From contig CAJNDS010001657.1 in the NCBI GenBank assembly GCA_905221605.1, positions 402,144 through 466,143 of the forward strand: a DNA stretch of 64,000 nt, given 5' to 3'. The stretch comes from Symbiodinium natans (lineage: Eukaryota; Sar; Dinophyceae; Suessiales; Symbiodiniaceae). Within the stretch, counting starts at the first letter, position 1; each line of letters opens with the position of its first letter. Made by a program: the position numbers and the translations under genes. Positions 10,128-19,499 of the stretch are shown here, piece after piece. The notes under the pieces are model-generated. The model had not been told where the DNA came from and ran no database searches. It saw nothing but the letters and a program-made list of their open reading frames with translations.

Positions 10128-10292
10128 CTTCCTTTCTTCCTTCCTTGCTTCCTTCCTTTCTTCCTTCCTTTCTTCCTTCCTTGCTTCCTTCCTTTCTTCC
10201 TTCCCTCCTTTCTTCCTTCCTTCTTTCCTTCCTTGTTTTCTTCCTTTCTTTCATCCTTCCTTCCTTCCTTTCTTTCCTTCTTTCCTTCTAAA
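10128..10292. repeat. TTCC/TTTC pyrimidine microsatellite
   Basis: About 165 bp of CTTCCTTCCTTTCTTCC-type repeats. Poly-(Phe/Leu/Pro/Ser) frames here are artefacts. From 10,300 to 10,670 there is only A/T-rich repeat-like sequence and the word TAAACCCTAA. Confidence 0.95.
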
Positions 10293-10679
10293 ACCTACTA
10301 GAAATAACGCTTTCCTATGAAACCACAGAGAAATTACTGTTGTCCGTACGAAAAACCACGAAAATGCATCAAATCCTTAAAAATATAGAGGGAATGGTGG
10401 TTTTCTTAGGAAAAACCAAGAAAAAAAGGCCACCCCCCCAAAAAAAAGACCCCAAAAAATAGCCCCTCCGTTTTTTTATGTCCGTGACATGCTAGTAGGA
10501 TTCCTTTAGGACTCCGCCCAGAACCTCATCAAAAAAACGCTTGTTTGACAAACGAGGCAGCAAAATAGATAAACACAGCTTGTTTGACACGCTGACTGCG
10601 AAGACCCTAAACCCTAAGATTCCCTTCGGGTGATTTTGTTTTTGGCGGCACTGGGTTTAAAGTCTAAGGTATAGGGTTG

Positions 10680-10925
10680 AGGGACCCTCCAAACCCTCGG
10701 AAAGAGGAGAGACATCGCGAAACTGGAGCCTATGGACCCTCCATACCCTCGGAAAGAAGGGAGAGAAATCGCGAAACTGGAGCCTATGGACCCTCCAGAC
10801 CCTCGAAGAGAAGGGAGAGAAATCGCGGAACTGGAGCCTATGGACCCTCCAGACCCTCGGAGAGAAGGGAGAGAAATCGCGGAACTGGAGCCTATGGACC
10901 CTCCAGACCTTCGGGCGAACTCCCA
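10680..10925. repeat. 54-bp tandem repeat, four to five copies
   Basis: The unit carries GACCCTCCAGACCCTCG, AGAGAAGGGAGAGAAATCGC and GAACTGGAGCCTATG. The 54-bp period equals 18 codons, so one plus-strand frame repeats DPPDPRREGREIAELEPM. That frame stays open to 11,568 (278 codons from 10,732) only because the next repeat is also a multiple of three. I do not regard it as a proven gene. Confidence 0.85.
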
Positions 10926-11265
10926 GCATGCCTTTAGGGAAACATGGACATGCGGCTTGCAGAGCCATTCATGCTCAGGATGCTCACGACACACGATGCT
11001 CACAGGGCAGGATGCTCATGATGCTGTTGCTTGCTGCTGTCGAGAAAAATGCCTCCAAATTTTCAGCGATAGATGTGTCAAAAAAACTGAACTCCACAAC
11101 CAAGCAATGCACAACCAGACAATGCACAACGACTCGTGTACGACGTCGTTCCGGCTTTTCGCGCGGGAAGGGGGACATGGGAGGGTCGAACTCCCAGCAT
11201 GCCCCTGGGAAAAAATGGACATGTGGCTTGCAGAGCACTTCATGCCCATGATGCTCATGAGGCAT
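10910..11265. repeat. Diverged direct repeat ending in GATGCTCA words
   Basis: About 10,917-11,030 and 11,186-11,265 share AACTCCCAGCATGCC, GGGAAA, ATGGACATG, GGCTTGCAGAGC and GATGCTCA in the same order. They are two diverged copies of one sequence. Confidence 0.65.
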
Positions 11266-11269
11266 CCAA

Positions 11270-11502
11270 CACCAAGGGAGACAAAGGGAGATAACGGGAG
11301 ACAAGTGAAGTCACCGGCCACCGCCATCCCGGCACAGGCATCTAACACGAAGGGACACAAAGGGAGACAAGCAGAGACACCGACCACCGCAAACCCAGCA
11401 CAGGCATCCAGCATCAAGGGAGACAAAGGGAAACAACGGGAGACAAGTGGAGGCACCGGCCGTCGCCAACCCGGCACAGGCATCCAACACCAAGGGAGAC
11501 AA
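11270..11502. repeat. ~66-bp tandem repeat, about four copies
   Basis: Units contain AAGGGAGACAA, CACCGGCCACCGCC and CCGGCACAGGCATC. Period and frame keep the plus ORF open with KGDKGKQRETS-like strings. Copies are moderately diverged. Confidence 0.7.
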
Positions 11503-12088
11503 GCAGGAGACAGGCCGAACCGCACATTCCATTGTTGCTGTAATCTGCTACGTAGTTGCTATAGATAGGCTTTTGGTCTCGATGATTGCGGCTTTTTGGC
11601 AGGGACTCCCGGAGCTTTGAGACTTCTTTCCGAACACAGCAAAGACAGTAGACTGCAAAAGGTGCGCGCAATGTCATGATGCTTGTAATTATGAGTTTTT
11701 GCATTTTCTATTCCTTGATGCATTTGTCTTGTATGCGTCTTTGGTTCTACTGTTTCTCTCGTTCTGTCGCTCTTTCCCTCCAGCCTTACCCTTGGGAAAT
11801 TAGCTTCCCCCTCTCCAGAAGAAAAAATCCAATCCACGTTGAAAGGCCTTTATGCCTCAGAGAGTAGAGAGGACACTCGGTGGCACTGGAGCTCCTCCAA
11901 GGACAGCATGGCAGGAGACAGGCCGAACCGCACATTCCACTGTTGCTGTAATTTGCTACATACTTGCTATTAAGATAGGCTTTTGGTCTCGATGATTGCG
12001 GCTTTTTGGCAGGGACTCCCGGAGCTTTGAGACTTCTTTCCGAACACAGCAAAGACAGCAGACTGCAAAAGGTGCTCGCAATCGTCAT
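11503..12088. mobile_element. A-B-A' composite repeat (candidate element with direct terminal repeats)
   Basis: Segment A (about 11,503-11,675) and A' (about 11,911-12,088) are about 175-bp direct repeats. They begin at GCAGGAGACAGGCCG and end near CTGCAAAAGGTGC, with few differences. Between them lies B (11,681-11,878), which also occurs alone at 4,322-4,525. The arrangement resembles a short element with direct terminal repeats, or a nested pair of insertions. No integrase, reverse transcriptase or transposase frame is present. On the minus strand A and A' share an open frame with KKPQSSRPKAYL, which may be coincidence. Confidence 0.5.
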
Positions 12089-12089
12089 G

Positions 12090-12890
12090 TCAGACTCACG
12101 TGACTGACTTGAGCCGCCGTGAAGGCCCATGGACAGAAGAGATCGTAACCAATGAGCTTGGAGATCCTCCAAAAACTTCTTGAAAGCCTAGAAACCTTCG
12201 CAACCTGCACACAAAGCCACCGAATTGACGCTTGCAAGGTGTGAAAGTGTACCAGCTAAAGGCCTCAGAGAAAGGGTCCTACATGGTTGTTGCGTGCAAG
12301 GAACATTCTGAGGGCCTCAAGCTCCCTATGTCACTACGTGACTGAATGTCGGTGTGTGCCCAAGCTCTGATGGCGAGCCCGCAAACCCACGGCAGTAGCA
12401 TGCTCTGCAGGCTAAGGGGCTAACTGCACAGTGATGCCAAAGAGCACCCGGGCTCAAGGGATTCGTGCATTCAACGGTTCAAAGGGGGGTTCAAGACGAG
12501 AGTGGCCCCTCGCTGCATGGCGCACTTTTGTTTCGCAGTTGCCAGGCTGTACAGCAGCTGTCTACTTGCCTCTGGACCCGCTGCGTCATCTGGACCTTCG
12601 TGGTTTGAGGGGCCCATGGGCGCATGGAATGAATCTACCCATTCTATGGCACGTGCACGCTCTCGGGCCCACACCGCTCAGCCCTCACCGAAGAGCCCCC
12701 AGTCCACGATGCGGAAAGAGCTCAAGAGCACTCTAAACACGTCCTGTGGAGGACATTGGGGCTCGGCTGTTGCAGTGCAAAGTCCAACAGGTCTCTGATG
12801 CCTCGGCCGCCTGAGTCGGCGTCGGAGCCTGAGCGCTGCTGCTCTCCGGATCCAGGTGCACCTCCGATTTCATCCAGTTCTTAGGAGATT
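12090..12890. other. Stretch without a supported gene
   Basis: It is GC-balanced unique sequence. A minus frame at 12,674-12,471 (EASRQLLYSLATAKQ) is mildly protein-like but has no convincing exon edges. Confidence 0.4.
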
Positions 12891-12891
12891 T

Positions 12892-13149
12892 CTAAAGCCA
12901 GGGATCAAGGTGCCCTAACTCCTTCCCCGCAGGAAAAGCCTTGAGGTCACATGAACCCTGGCAGTTGTGCGCAGTCCGAGGGTCGAGCCATGCACACAAG
13001 ACTACAAGTATCTGCGCATTTGCAAATGCCACACAAGTGCCATGGAACTGCGCCCAATTTCTGAACCTCAAGTCCTGTCCTAGTTTTCGCCAGGGCACCG
13101 GATCGTTCAAGGTGATGAGGATGTCCTTCGTAGCAAGTGCTGCTTCGAG
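12892..13149 (-). CDS. Candidate exon(s) of an unrecognised protein
   Basis: An AG acceptor at 13,150-13,151 is followed in phase 0 by a clean minus-strand frame: LEAALATKDILITLNDP, then GQDLRFRNWAQFHGTC and VAFANAQILVVLCAW. GTG sites follow NDP and HGTC, so this may be two short exons, not one. The open frame ends near 12,892. It has mixed helical character and one hydrophobic patch. No family is recognised. Confidence 0.4.
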   Translation of the reverse strand, partial: LEAALATKDILITLNDPVPWRKLGQDLRFRNWAQFHGTCVAFANAQILVVLCAWLDPRTAHNCQGSCDLKAFPAGKELGHLDPWL

Positions 13150-13685
13150 CTGCGAGTCGGCTGGAAGTCGCATTTTGCAAGGAAAGGCGCGTTTCGTAGT
13201 GGCGTAATCACAGGAAGCATCTGTTACATCCTCTACTCTGCCCAGCCGCAAAAAGCCAGAAGAACATGCGAGGCAGAATCTGAAAGCGCTCAGGACAGAG
13301 TCTTAACGTGTAGATTGGAGCGGGTCAGGGGCTGAGAGCGTCTGCGACACGGAGAGCAGCGAAAGTGGCAGAGACCGGGTGCCGGACCGTCGAAACCTCG
13401 GGCAGTCGGATGGCCGCAGCGTAGATCCGAACGCGGTTCCCACGGTCCTTTCCAAGGATCGGGGGCCCAAAAAGCCTTGATTTCGGGGCTCAGGCTTAGG
13501 GGCTTCCATTCGGGCAGTCTTGGTGTCGTGTGCCACGCTCTTCTCAAGGACAGCTCACACTGTGTCCAGTGTCCTGGCAAAGTTCGGGCGGTGTCACCCC
13601 CCCAAACAAATGAGGAGTCCTCTGCTTTGTATGTTCCACACCTGAGCCTCCGCAAACCCACCTGTCAATAAGAAGAACGAGCATA

Positions 13686-13752
13686 ACTGCCCTCCGTATC
13701 TCTCCGCATCTCTCCGTCTTGAGCTCTCCTCGCGGAACTTGGCCACGGTCTG
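13686..13752 (-). CDS. Candidate short helical exon
   Basis: GGGCGAG|CAG at 13,753-13,754 opens a frame EQTVAKFREESSRRRDAERY that is strongly charged and helical, ending near GGG|GCAGTT. The short length and phase match other exons in the window. Confidence is limited by the uncertain 3' edge. Confidence 0.3.
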
Positions 13753-13943
13753 CTCGCCCACTCCCGCCAGGCACCGGGCAGCAGAAGGCAAGTGCGGCAC
13801 CTCGAGGATGGAGACTTTGGAACTTCGGGAGATGAGAGAACTTGGGAGGTGAGTTGGGCTGAAGTTCGGAGCTGAAGTCGAGAGGCAAGAGTTTCTGGTT
13901 CTGATCTCTCAGCTGGTTTAAGAGTTGTTGGAGGGTTCAGGAT

Positions 13944-14174
13944 CTAGGGCATTGCCGTGGAGTGCTTCAGACTAGATGCAGTCACACGACGGAAGCATGT
14001 TGAACATCCCGGTCTACCCTGGAAATCCTGGCATGGCGACGTGAGCTCCCACAAACCCCTTGCCACAGATGTGGCCTCCCCTGCGGGGACGCTGTGGCTC
14101 TCCAGGACCACGGCATCCTGACACTTATCTAGCTTGTCTACTGCGCGTAATCTGCCGGTTTTGCAGCTTGACAC
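13944..14174 (-). CDS. Candidate exon pair of an unrecognised protein
   Basis: The frame VDKLDKCQDAVVLESHSVPA GE ends exactly at GAG|GCCACA (exon edge at 14,076), the GC-donor form seen repeatedly here. After a GGAG acceptor the downstream frame continues with LTSPCQDFQGRPG to a stop at 13,944. The product is unknown. Confidence 0.35.
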   Translation of the reverse strand: MSSCKTGRLRAVDKLDKCQDAVVLESHSVPAGEATSVARGLWELTSPCQDFQGRPGCSTCFRRVTASSLKHSTAMP

Positions 14175-14179
14175 GTCAC

Positions 14180-15605
14180 AGTCCTGGGCCTCGTTGGAGG
14201 TGGCTAGATCGGACCTGAGACCGCAGCGCCCTTGAACCCGAAACTACGCCAGAACAGATCCCAAACGGTGAAGCCCATGAGACCATGAGACAAAAACCAC
14301 TCGCCACAGCCCATGCTCGATCATTTGGATGAAGGACACCTTTTTGGAGGAGCATGCTGCCGTAGGAGGACGACTTCGATTCAAAACGGATTACGGAACT
14401 TTGGAGCGTGAGCGTGAGACCGTGACGGGATCACGAACCAGGCCCAAAAGCACCATGTCGAACAAGTCGAGCGACACCGCGAACTGCAAATTCCTTATAG
14501 AGTAAATTTAAATGCAAAGGACCTAAAGCACATCCCTGCCGCGTTTTCCGTGCGCTCGCCCGAGACCCGCCATGTCTATGAAATCTGGACAGCATCGTCT
14601 ACATCCTCAAGCTTGCGTCGTCCAACTTGCCAATCGCACTCCTGGCCTGGGGTCCCGCATGGCCACATCCTCGTTCTGTGTTCCACATCGCGCTCCCGCC
14701 AGAGTCGCGTGCGCATGATGAAGATCCTAAATGTGCGCCGCGCGCCAGGCATGCACTACAAAGCGTGCAAAACAAATGCGACAACATGAAAATACAAATT
14801 CAAATCATCGTTGCTCTAGTAAGAGCTGAGTTTAGGGTTTAGTCATGACGAAATTTATTTGGCACGAAGTACGAGTTTCCAAAACTATTTTACTCAAAAA
14901 ACCATTGCCGGTTCTCAATTGGACGACTTGCATACACGCGCAGCTTCCTAATCATGCGCGCGCTTAATGAACACAAGAAACGAAATCAAGAAACGAAGGA
15001 GACAGAATTTAGATGAAATCTCCAGCCACACGTGTCAGGTCTCAAGAGCGTGACCTCAAAGCCTTAACTGAAAACTCGACCCATGATGTTTGAAAAGGCG
15101 CTCTTTCGAGACCTCTTCTCACAGTTGGGGAGCGACCGCACCATGCACGATACGTGAGAGCTGGGTTCAAGGCAAGAAGAAGTCGATAGCCTCATGCTGC
15201 ATTGACATGCTGCGAAAGCCATGATTCAGGTCTTCAGTCTAGATGAACGAGAATCAGTGAGAGAGGGGGTCGGCAGTTTGGCAGAAAGGTGCACTATGGC
15301 AGTAGCTACTGTACCGACTAGCCTCTTCTCTGGGAGCACAGCCTACGATGATGGGCTTTTGGGCGAAAAAGCTGGAGATTGCCTCATGCGTCCTGCTTAA
15401 GATACGGGACTTTATAGGGCCCGCTCTTCTTTGCCACCAAGATCATTGCATAGCTGGGACTGGTGGGTCCTGGTAGGTACCGGAGAAGTAGACTGCGTTG
15501 GGAATATGCGAGATATGCATGACATTAAAATAAGGCAAACCGAGAATTCAGCCCTGTGCCCAGCACCCCGACCTTAAACAGACCCGTGAAATCCCACAGG
15601 CCTGG
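14180..15605. other. Stretch without a supported gene
   Basis: It is unique sequence, somewhat A/T-richer near 14,790-15,010. I see no frame with both protein-like composition and splice edges, and no repeat family. Confidence 0.4.
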
Positions 15606-15608
15606 CCG

Positions 15609-16697
15609 TCAGGGACCTCCTTCGGGGGGGTGCGTGCTGTGGGTACCCCGTTTTAAGGTGCTGGACCGCATACAAACACTGACTGTAGCTATGCATTGGC
15701 TGTAGAAGCCGACGATGTGTGGCCAAAGTGCAACTCTCTCAAGGCACGCGGACACGTCTAGTCGGCTCCAGGCATGCATAAAGACTGTCGCTGGAGTGCT
15801 GAAAGATTGACTCCAGCAGCCTGACAACGCCATTCAATTTGCCTACTTGCAGCTTACTTGAAAAAGCTTGGTCCCTGACCTCTTCGGGCTTGGCTTGCGT
15901 ATTTGGCAGTATTTCGAGTGTGGACATGAAATTGCAGTCCACTGCCGTCCTTCTGCTCCAGGATCTCGATCATCACGCTCCTGCAGCGCTCATGAAACCG
16001 AAAAAGATTTGAAACCCCCACATCGCACGAGCCAGGCATGTGGTGGTGAGGTACTCAATTCTTCATTGGGCAATGGACGACATGTTCCCCCTAAAGTCCT
16101 GTCCGAGCTGGTGTCGACCCAAACCTCCTGGTGGTCAGGTACCTGATCAGAAAGGACCGGACCACGGTGCGAGGCTATGAGGAAGGTTTCAGGTGCAGTG
16201 TTTGACACGGCGTGGGGTTGCCACGTTCGATCATCCAGCAGACAATCCGAGATTGACAAAGTCCCGATGTCGGCTTGAGATGTTCACGCATGCCTGTGGC
16301 TGTGTCTATTGTGCACAGCTTGCCTCTCTTCTCAGGAAAGGCACCCAACCGACCCTAAACGATGATCGACCCCTTCCCCAACCTGTCGGAAGACACTGGA
16401 GTCGGTCATTGTCCTCAAGAATCATCAGGCTCATGTGTTGTGTTACTCCATGCTCGGTTTTCAAGCTCTTACATCGAAGCTTCGAGCCTGGGCGGTTAGC
16501 ACTACATACTAAGGACAAAAGCAGGCCCACCAAAAGCCAACACTTTTTGTGCTACCTAGGATTTGGAGCTTCATGTTGCGATCCTTCGACTCAACGTCGG
16601 CGGGTGTGATACAGCTTCGCTTAGGTTGCCAAGATTGACGTTGCAAAGGGTCTGCAAGTGGGGCTTCCCCATGGGCAGAAATTGGCAGCACAACGTT
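15609..16697 (-). CDS. Multi-exon unrecognised gene, possibly decayed at its 3' part
   Basis: Exon A (16,556-16,697) follows the acceptor TCCTTGCAG and encodes NVVLPISAHGEAPLADPLQR ... RNMKLQIL. A 47-nt GT-AG intron (16,509-16,555, ending TTTTGTCCTTAG) splits a codon (phase 1). Exon B (16,324-16,508) encodes CSANRPGSKLRCKSLK ... GWVPFLRRE and ends at GAG|GC; its 185 nt (2 + 61 codons) confirm the phase. Downstream frames remain protein-like: TWQPHAVSNTAPETFL up to CAG|GTACCT at about 16,140, then RSVMIEILEQKDGSGLQFHV, EEVRDQAFSSKLQVGKLNGV, and SACLERVALWPHIVGFYSQC. They change frame without clear introns. The downstream part may hold very short introns or indels. No domain is recognised. Confidence 0.45.
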
Positions 16698-16699
16698 CT

Positions 16700-18160
16700 G
16701 CAAGGAGACCTCGTTCACCACCTCCTTCTGCCATCTGTTCAGTTTCTTAGTTCGCTCATGACCCGTGACCTACATCCCTGAACCCAACATGAGAGAAATC
16801 CTGCAAAGTTCCACTGTAACCTACAGTTACCCCCAAACCTGCTAGACCCTCCAACCCCAAGCCTTTATTCGGCGCCTCGGCAGCTCGCACACCATCGCCC
16901 CGCCGTAGAGCGGCACCTCTGGCGCAACGAAGCTCTGGTCAGGTGGGCGGTGTGAACCGTCAGCAAAACCATGGGCGCTAAAAATCACGTACTTCAGCAA
17001 AGCTTCGAGTCACTTTCAACCAGCAAATTGACTTGCTTCCATGTTTGCTGAGCCTCCTTAGAGCTTAGGATTCGAACTCAAGGGGGAGAGGGCCTAGTGC
17101 CTGGGGCATTAACGTACAGGGCTTCGTGGCAACGCTCGTCTGGGTCCAGCTGATATGACAATTTGCAACAGCAAGTTGCAAGGTGAACTGACTTCTTTGT
17201 AGGCTGGGCCATGGCTTAACCAGTTTGTCTCCAAAACAGATTGGCTTCCCTTGGCTGGCCTCGTGGCCACCTGCCATGACGCCGAGGCACAAAGAAACTG
17301 GGACCGCGGGCCTAACTGGCCTAAGAACCCAATAGTCGCTGGCAAGCGATTTCGGTGGAATTCAGTTGCGATCATGTTGGATCCAGCTTCTACATTCGGT
17401 CCTTTTCATGTGGCTGCAGTGCAATACAAGTGATAAGGTCAAGAAGCCCCGCTTCCACAAAAACATGTTCAAGGAGCCACGCCACACGATCCATAAAGAG
17501 CACGTAGCCTTGCAGCCAGCTGGAGGCTACGGTTGCTACAAGCCGCTGGAGGAGTCATCACGAGCATCACTTCTTTCGCACCCGCCATGGACCATGACAC
17601 AAGGAGCCTTTGGCTGCCACCTGCTTAGGGTCCGAAACTTCAGAAGCAGTGAAACTGTGAAATGTCGTGAAATTCGCCTGTGCCAGGCGAGGGTTTGGGC
17701 AGGAGGGGGGGGGGGGAAGGGCTGCAATGAAGTTCTTGCAGTTTGAGGGCTGTGGTTAAAGCTTCAGGGCATTATGTTTTCCCAAGATCTTGTCCGGGTA
17801 TCAGCCCGCAAGGTTGAGGGATGGGGTCCTATCTACAAAGCTCCGGGTCGCTTTGTACACCAATTGAATTCGCGTCACCGCCGGCTAGGCCGCGAGTACA
17901 CAGATGCCCCCTGGGCAGTCAGAGAGGGCTCTACAAGAGAGGTCTTGTGAAGGGGTAGCGATAACGATAACGCCTGTTCACTAGGCTGTTCACGAACTTT
18001 CGGCTCCGGCGGCCAGGAGCAGAACAAGCAGCTGCACATCTAAGGAAAGGGCTTCCGACATGCCTCAGGGTTGCTGATCGCTATCTAGAAATAAGCCGCA
18101 GTACCTTCCAGACCCTGACCCTGCCAATCTCAAGTACTCCCAAGGACCCCGACAGGCCTA
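16700..18160. other. Stretch with only weak coding signals
   Basis: Two opposed frames near 17.07-17.43 kb are both protein-like: plus 17,251-17,433 with GPNWPKNPIVAGKRFRW, and minus 17,292-17,065. Neither has decisive splice sites. Nothing is seen in 17.75-18.15 kb. Confidence 0.3.
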
Positions 18161-18180
18161 GAGCCTAAACGCTTCCCCTC

Positions 18181-18232
18181 TAAGATGCCCCAAGATGCCC
18201 CCAAGATGCCCCAAGATGCCCCAAGATGCCCG
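18181..18232. repeat. CCAAGATGCCCC short tandem repeat
   Basis: Four to five copies of an 11-13-bp unit built on CAAGATGCCCC. It causes an ASWGILG-type repeat in one minus frame. Confidence 0.85.
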
Positions 18233-18375
18233 AGGGCGGCACCGGGCTCCCAGGGACTGCGGGTGCTGGTGGGGCGGCGGGCGTTGGATTCCTCCCCCAG
18301 GAAGGTTTCGAGGTTCACCAAAGGAGTCGGGTATGTCGGGCACAGCAGGAACGGTGAACATCCTGACATTCTTAC

Positions 18376-18465
18376 CTTGGGGTCTTTGAATGAGGCGGGC
18401 ACAATCATCGATCGTCGGCAAGATTGTGGCACATAATTACGCATGCATGCGCCTTCCGAAGCCGA
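18376..18465 (-). CDS. 30-codon exon with strong splice edges
   Basis: The acceptor TACGCATCAG at 18,466-18,467 is followed in phase 0 by SASEGACMRNYVPQSCRRSM and IVPASFKDPK. The exon then ends at AAG|GTAAGA, a near-consensus donor. Its 90 nt are exactly 30 codons. Neighbouring exons of the same gene were not located. No family is recognised. Confidence 0.45.
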
Positions 18466-18619
18466 CTGATGCGTAGCAAGCGAAGTAGATGACGCCAGGT
18501 GAATAGGACGACATTCAGGTAGCCACAATTCGTCACACAAAAATCTTCCCTGCGCAACCATTCAAACTGGCTAGTTCATGTGTTTCTGAGCTTCCGGACC
18601 TTTCACCTTACACACTGAC

Positions 18620-19440
18620 CTCTTGGAGGATCGAGGAGAAGGGTTGAGGCTTCGGCCGCTAAGGGGATCAAGCAAGCTTACCCGTCGTCCTCACGACCGT
18701 CGCGGACTCAGATCGCCTGTGCCACAACATGGCCCCGCGCTGACCGGCTGTGAGCTGGCTCTGGATGCGACAGGGCTCCATGTCCACAATTGGACAAACT
18801 TGCGGTCTGCTCTGTCTGCCATCACGGAAGGACTGTAAGCTAAAAGGGTCTCTTAGCGCTGAGGCTCGGCCTCAACGATCTTTGGGAGCTGGTGGCACTC
18901 CGCACCTCGGCCAGAGGTTCTCCGACAAACTTGAAACGCTCCAAACCTCACAGTTTTTGATGGCCTGGCTTGTGTCACATCATCAGCCCTCACGTGCCAC
19001 TCAATAAGACTATGATTAGGCCGCTTTCAGGGTTCGTTAAGATTTGGTGTTTCGTGTCCGGGGTAGGGTTTGCCACTCAATCGTTCTGGCGCTTTCGGCT
19101 GCCAAGCGATGCGCAATCATCATCTGCTACGCTGCCAAGCGATGGTTCAAGCGATCCCTTTCTCGCAGAGGTGGAATCTGAGGTTCGAAAGGTCCACCCT
19201 TCACCGAGAAAGCGTCGGGCGAAGGAGATCTACGCTAGAGTCGAGAGGGCAGGGCCGTGCCGACAGAAACTAAGATGAAGTCAAGCTCCTTAGCGTGACG
19301 ACAGCCCGGTTCCTTAAGGCACCCTGTCAGTCTGCTGCCCCAGGGGCCGAAGGTGCCGGCGTCGCCCGCAGGCGCGGGGCACCTGGGCGCGCGAGATACT
19401 GCGTTTTTTAGGGCTTTGGGATCGAGGGCCAAAGAGTCCA
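18620..19440. other. Stretch without a supported gene
   Basis: Several short frames occur on both strands; none has exon edges that fit. Confidence 0.35.
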
Positions 19441-19490
19441 GAGCCTTAGGGTTTAGGGTTTAGGGTGTAGGGTTTAGGGTTTAGGGGCTC
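19441..19490 (+). repeat. Short interstitial TTTAGGG tract
   Basis: Five to six TTAGGGT/TTTAGGG units occur in tandem with one variant (TGTAGGG). Confidence 0.85.
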
Positions 19491-19499
19491 AGTCAAGCA

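Noticed and set aside
10680-11520. CRISPR-like array
   Set aside because: The repeats are contiguous, without unique spacers, and are minisatellites.
17041-17110. Possible tRNA from a GTTCGAATCC word on the minus strand
   Set aside because: The T-arm stem does not pair and no acceptor or anticodon arm can be drawn around it.
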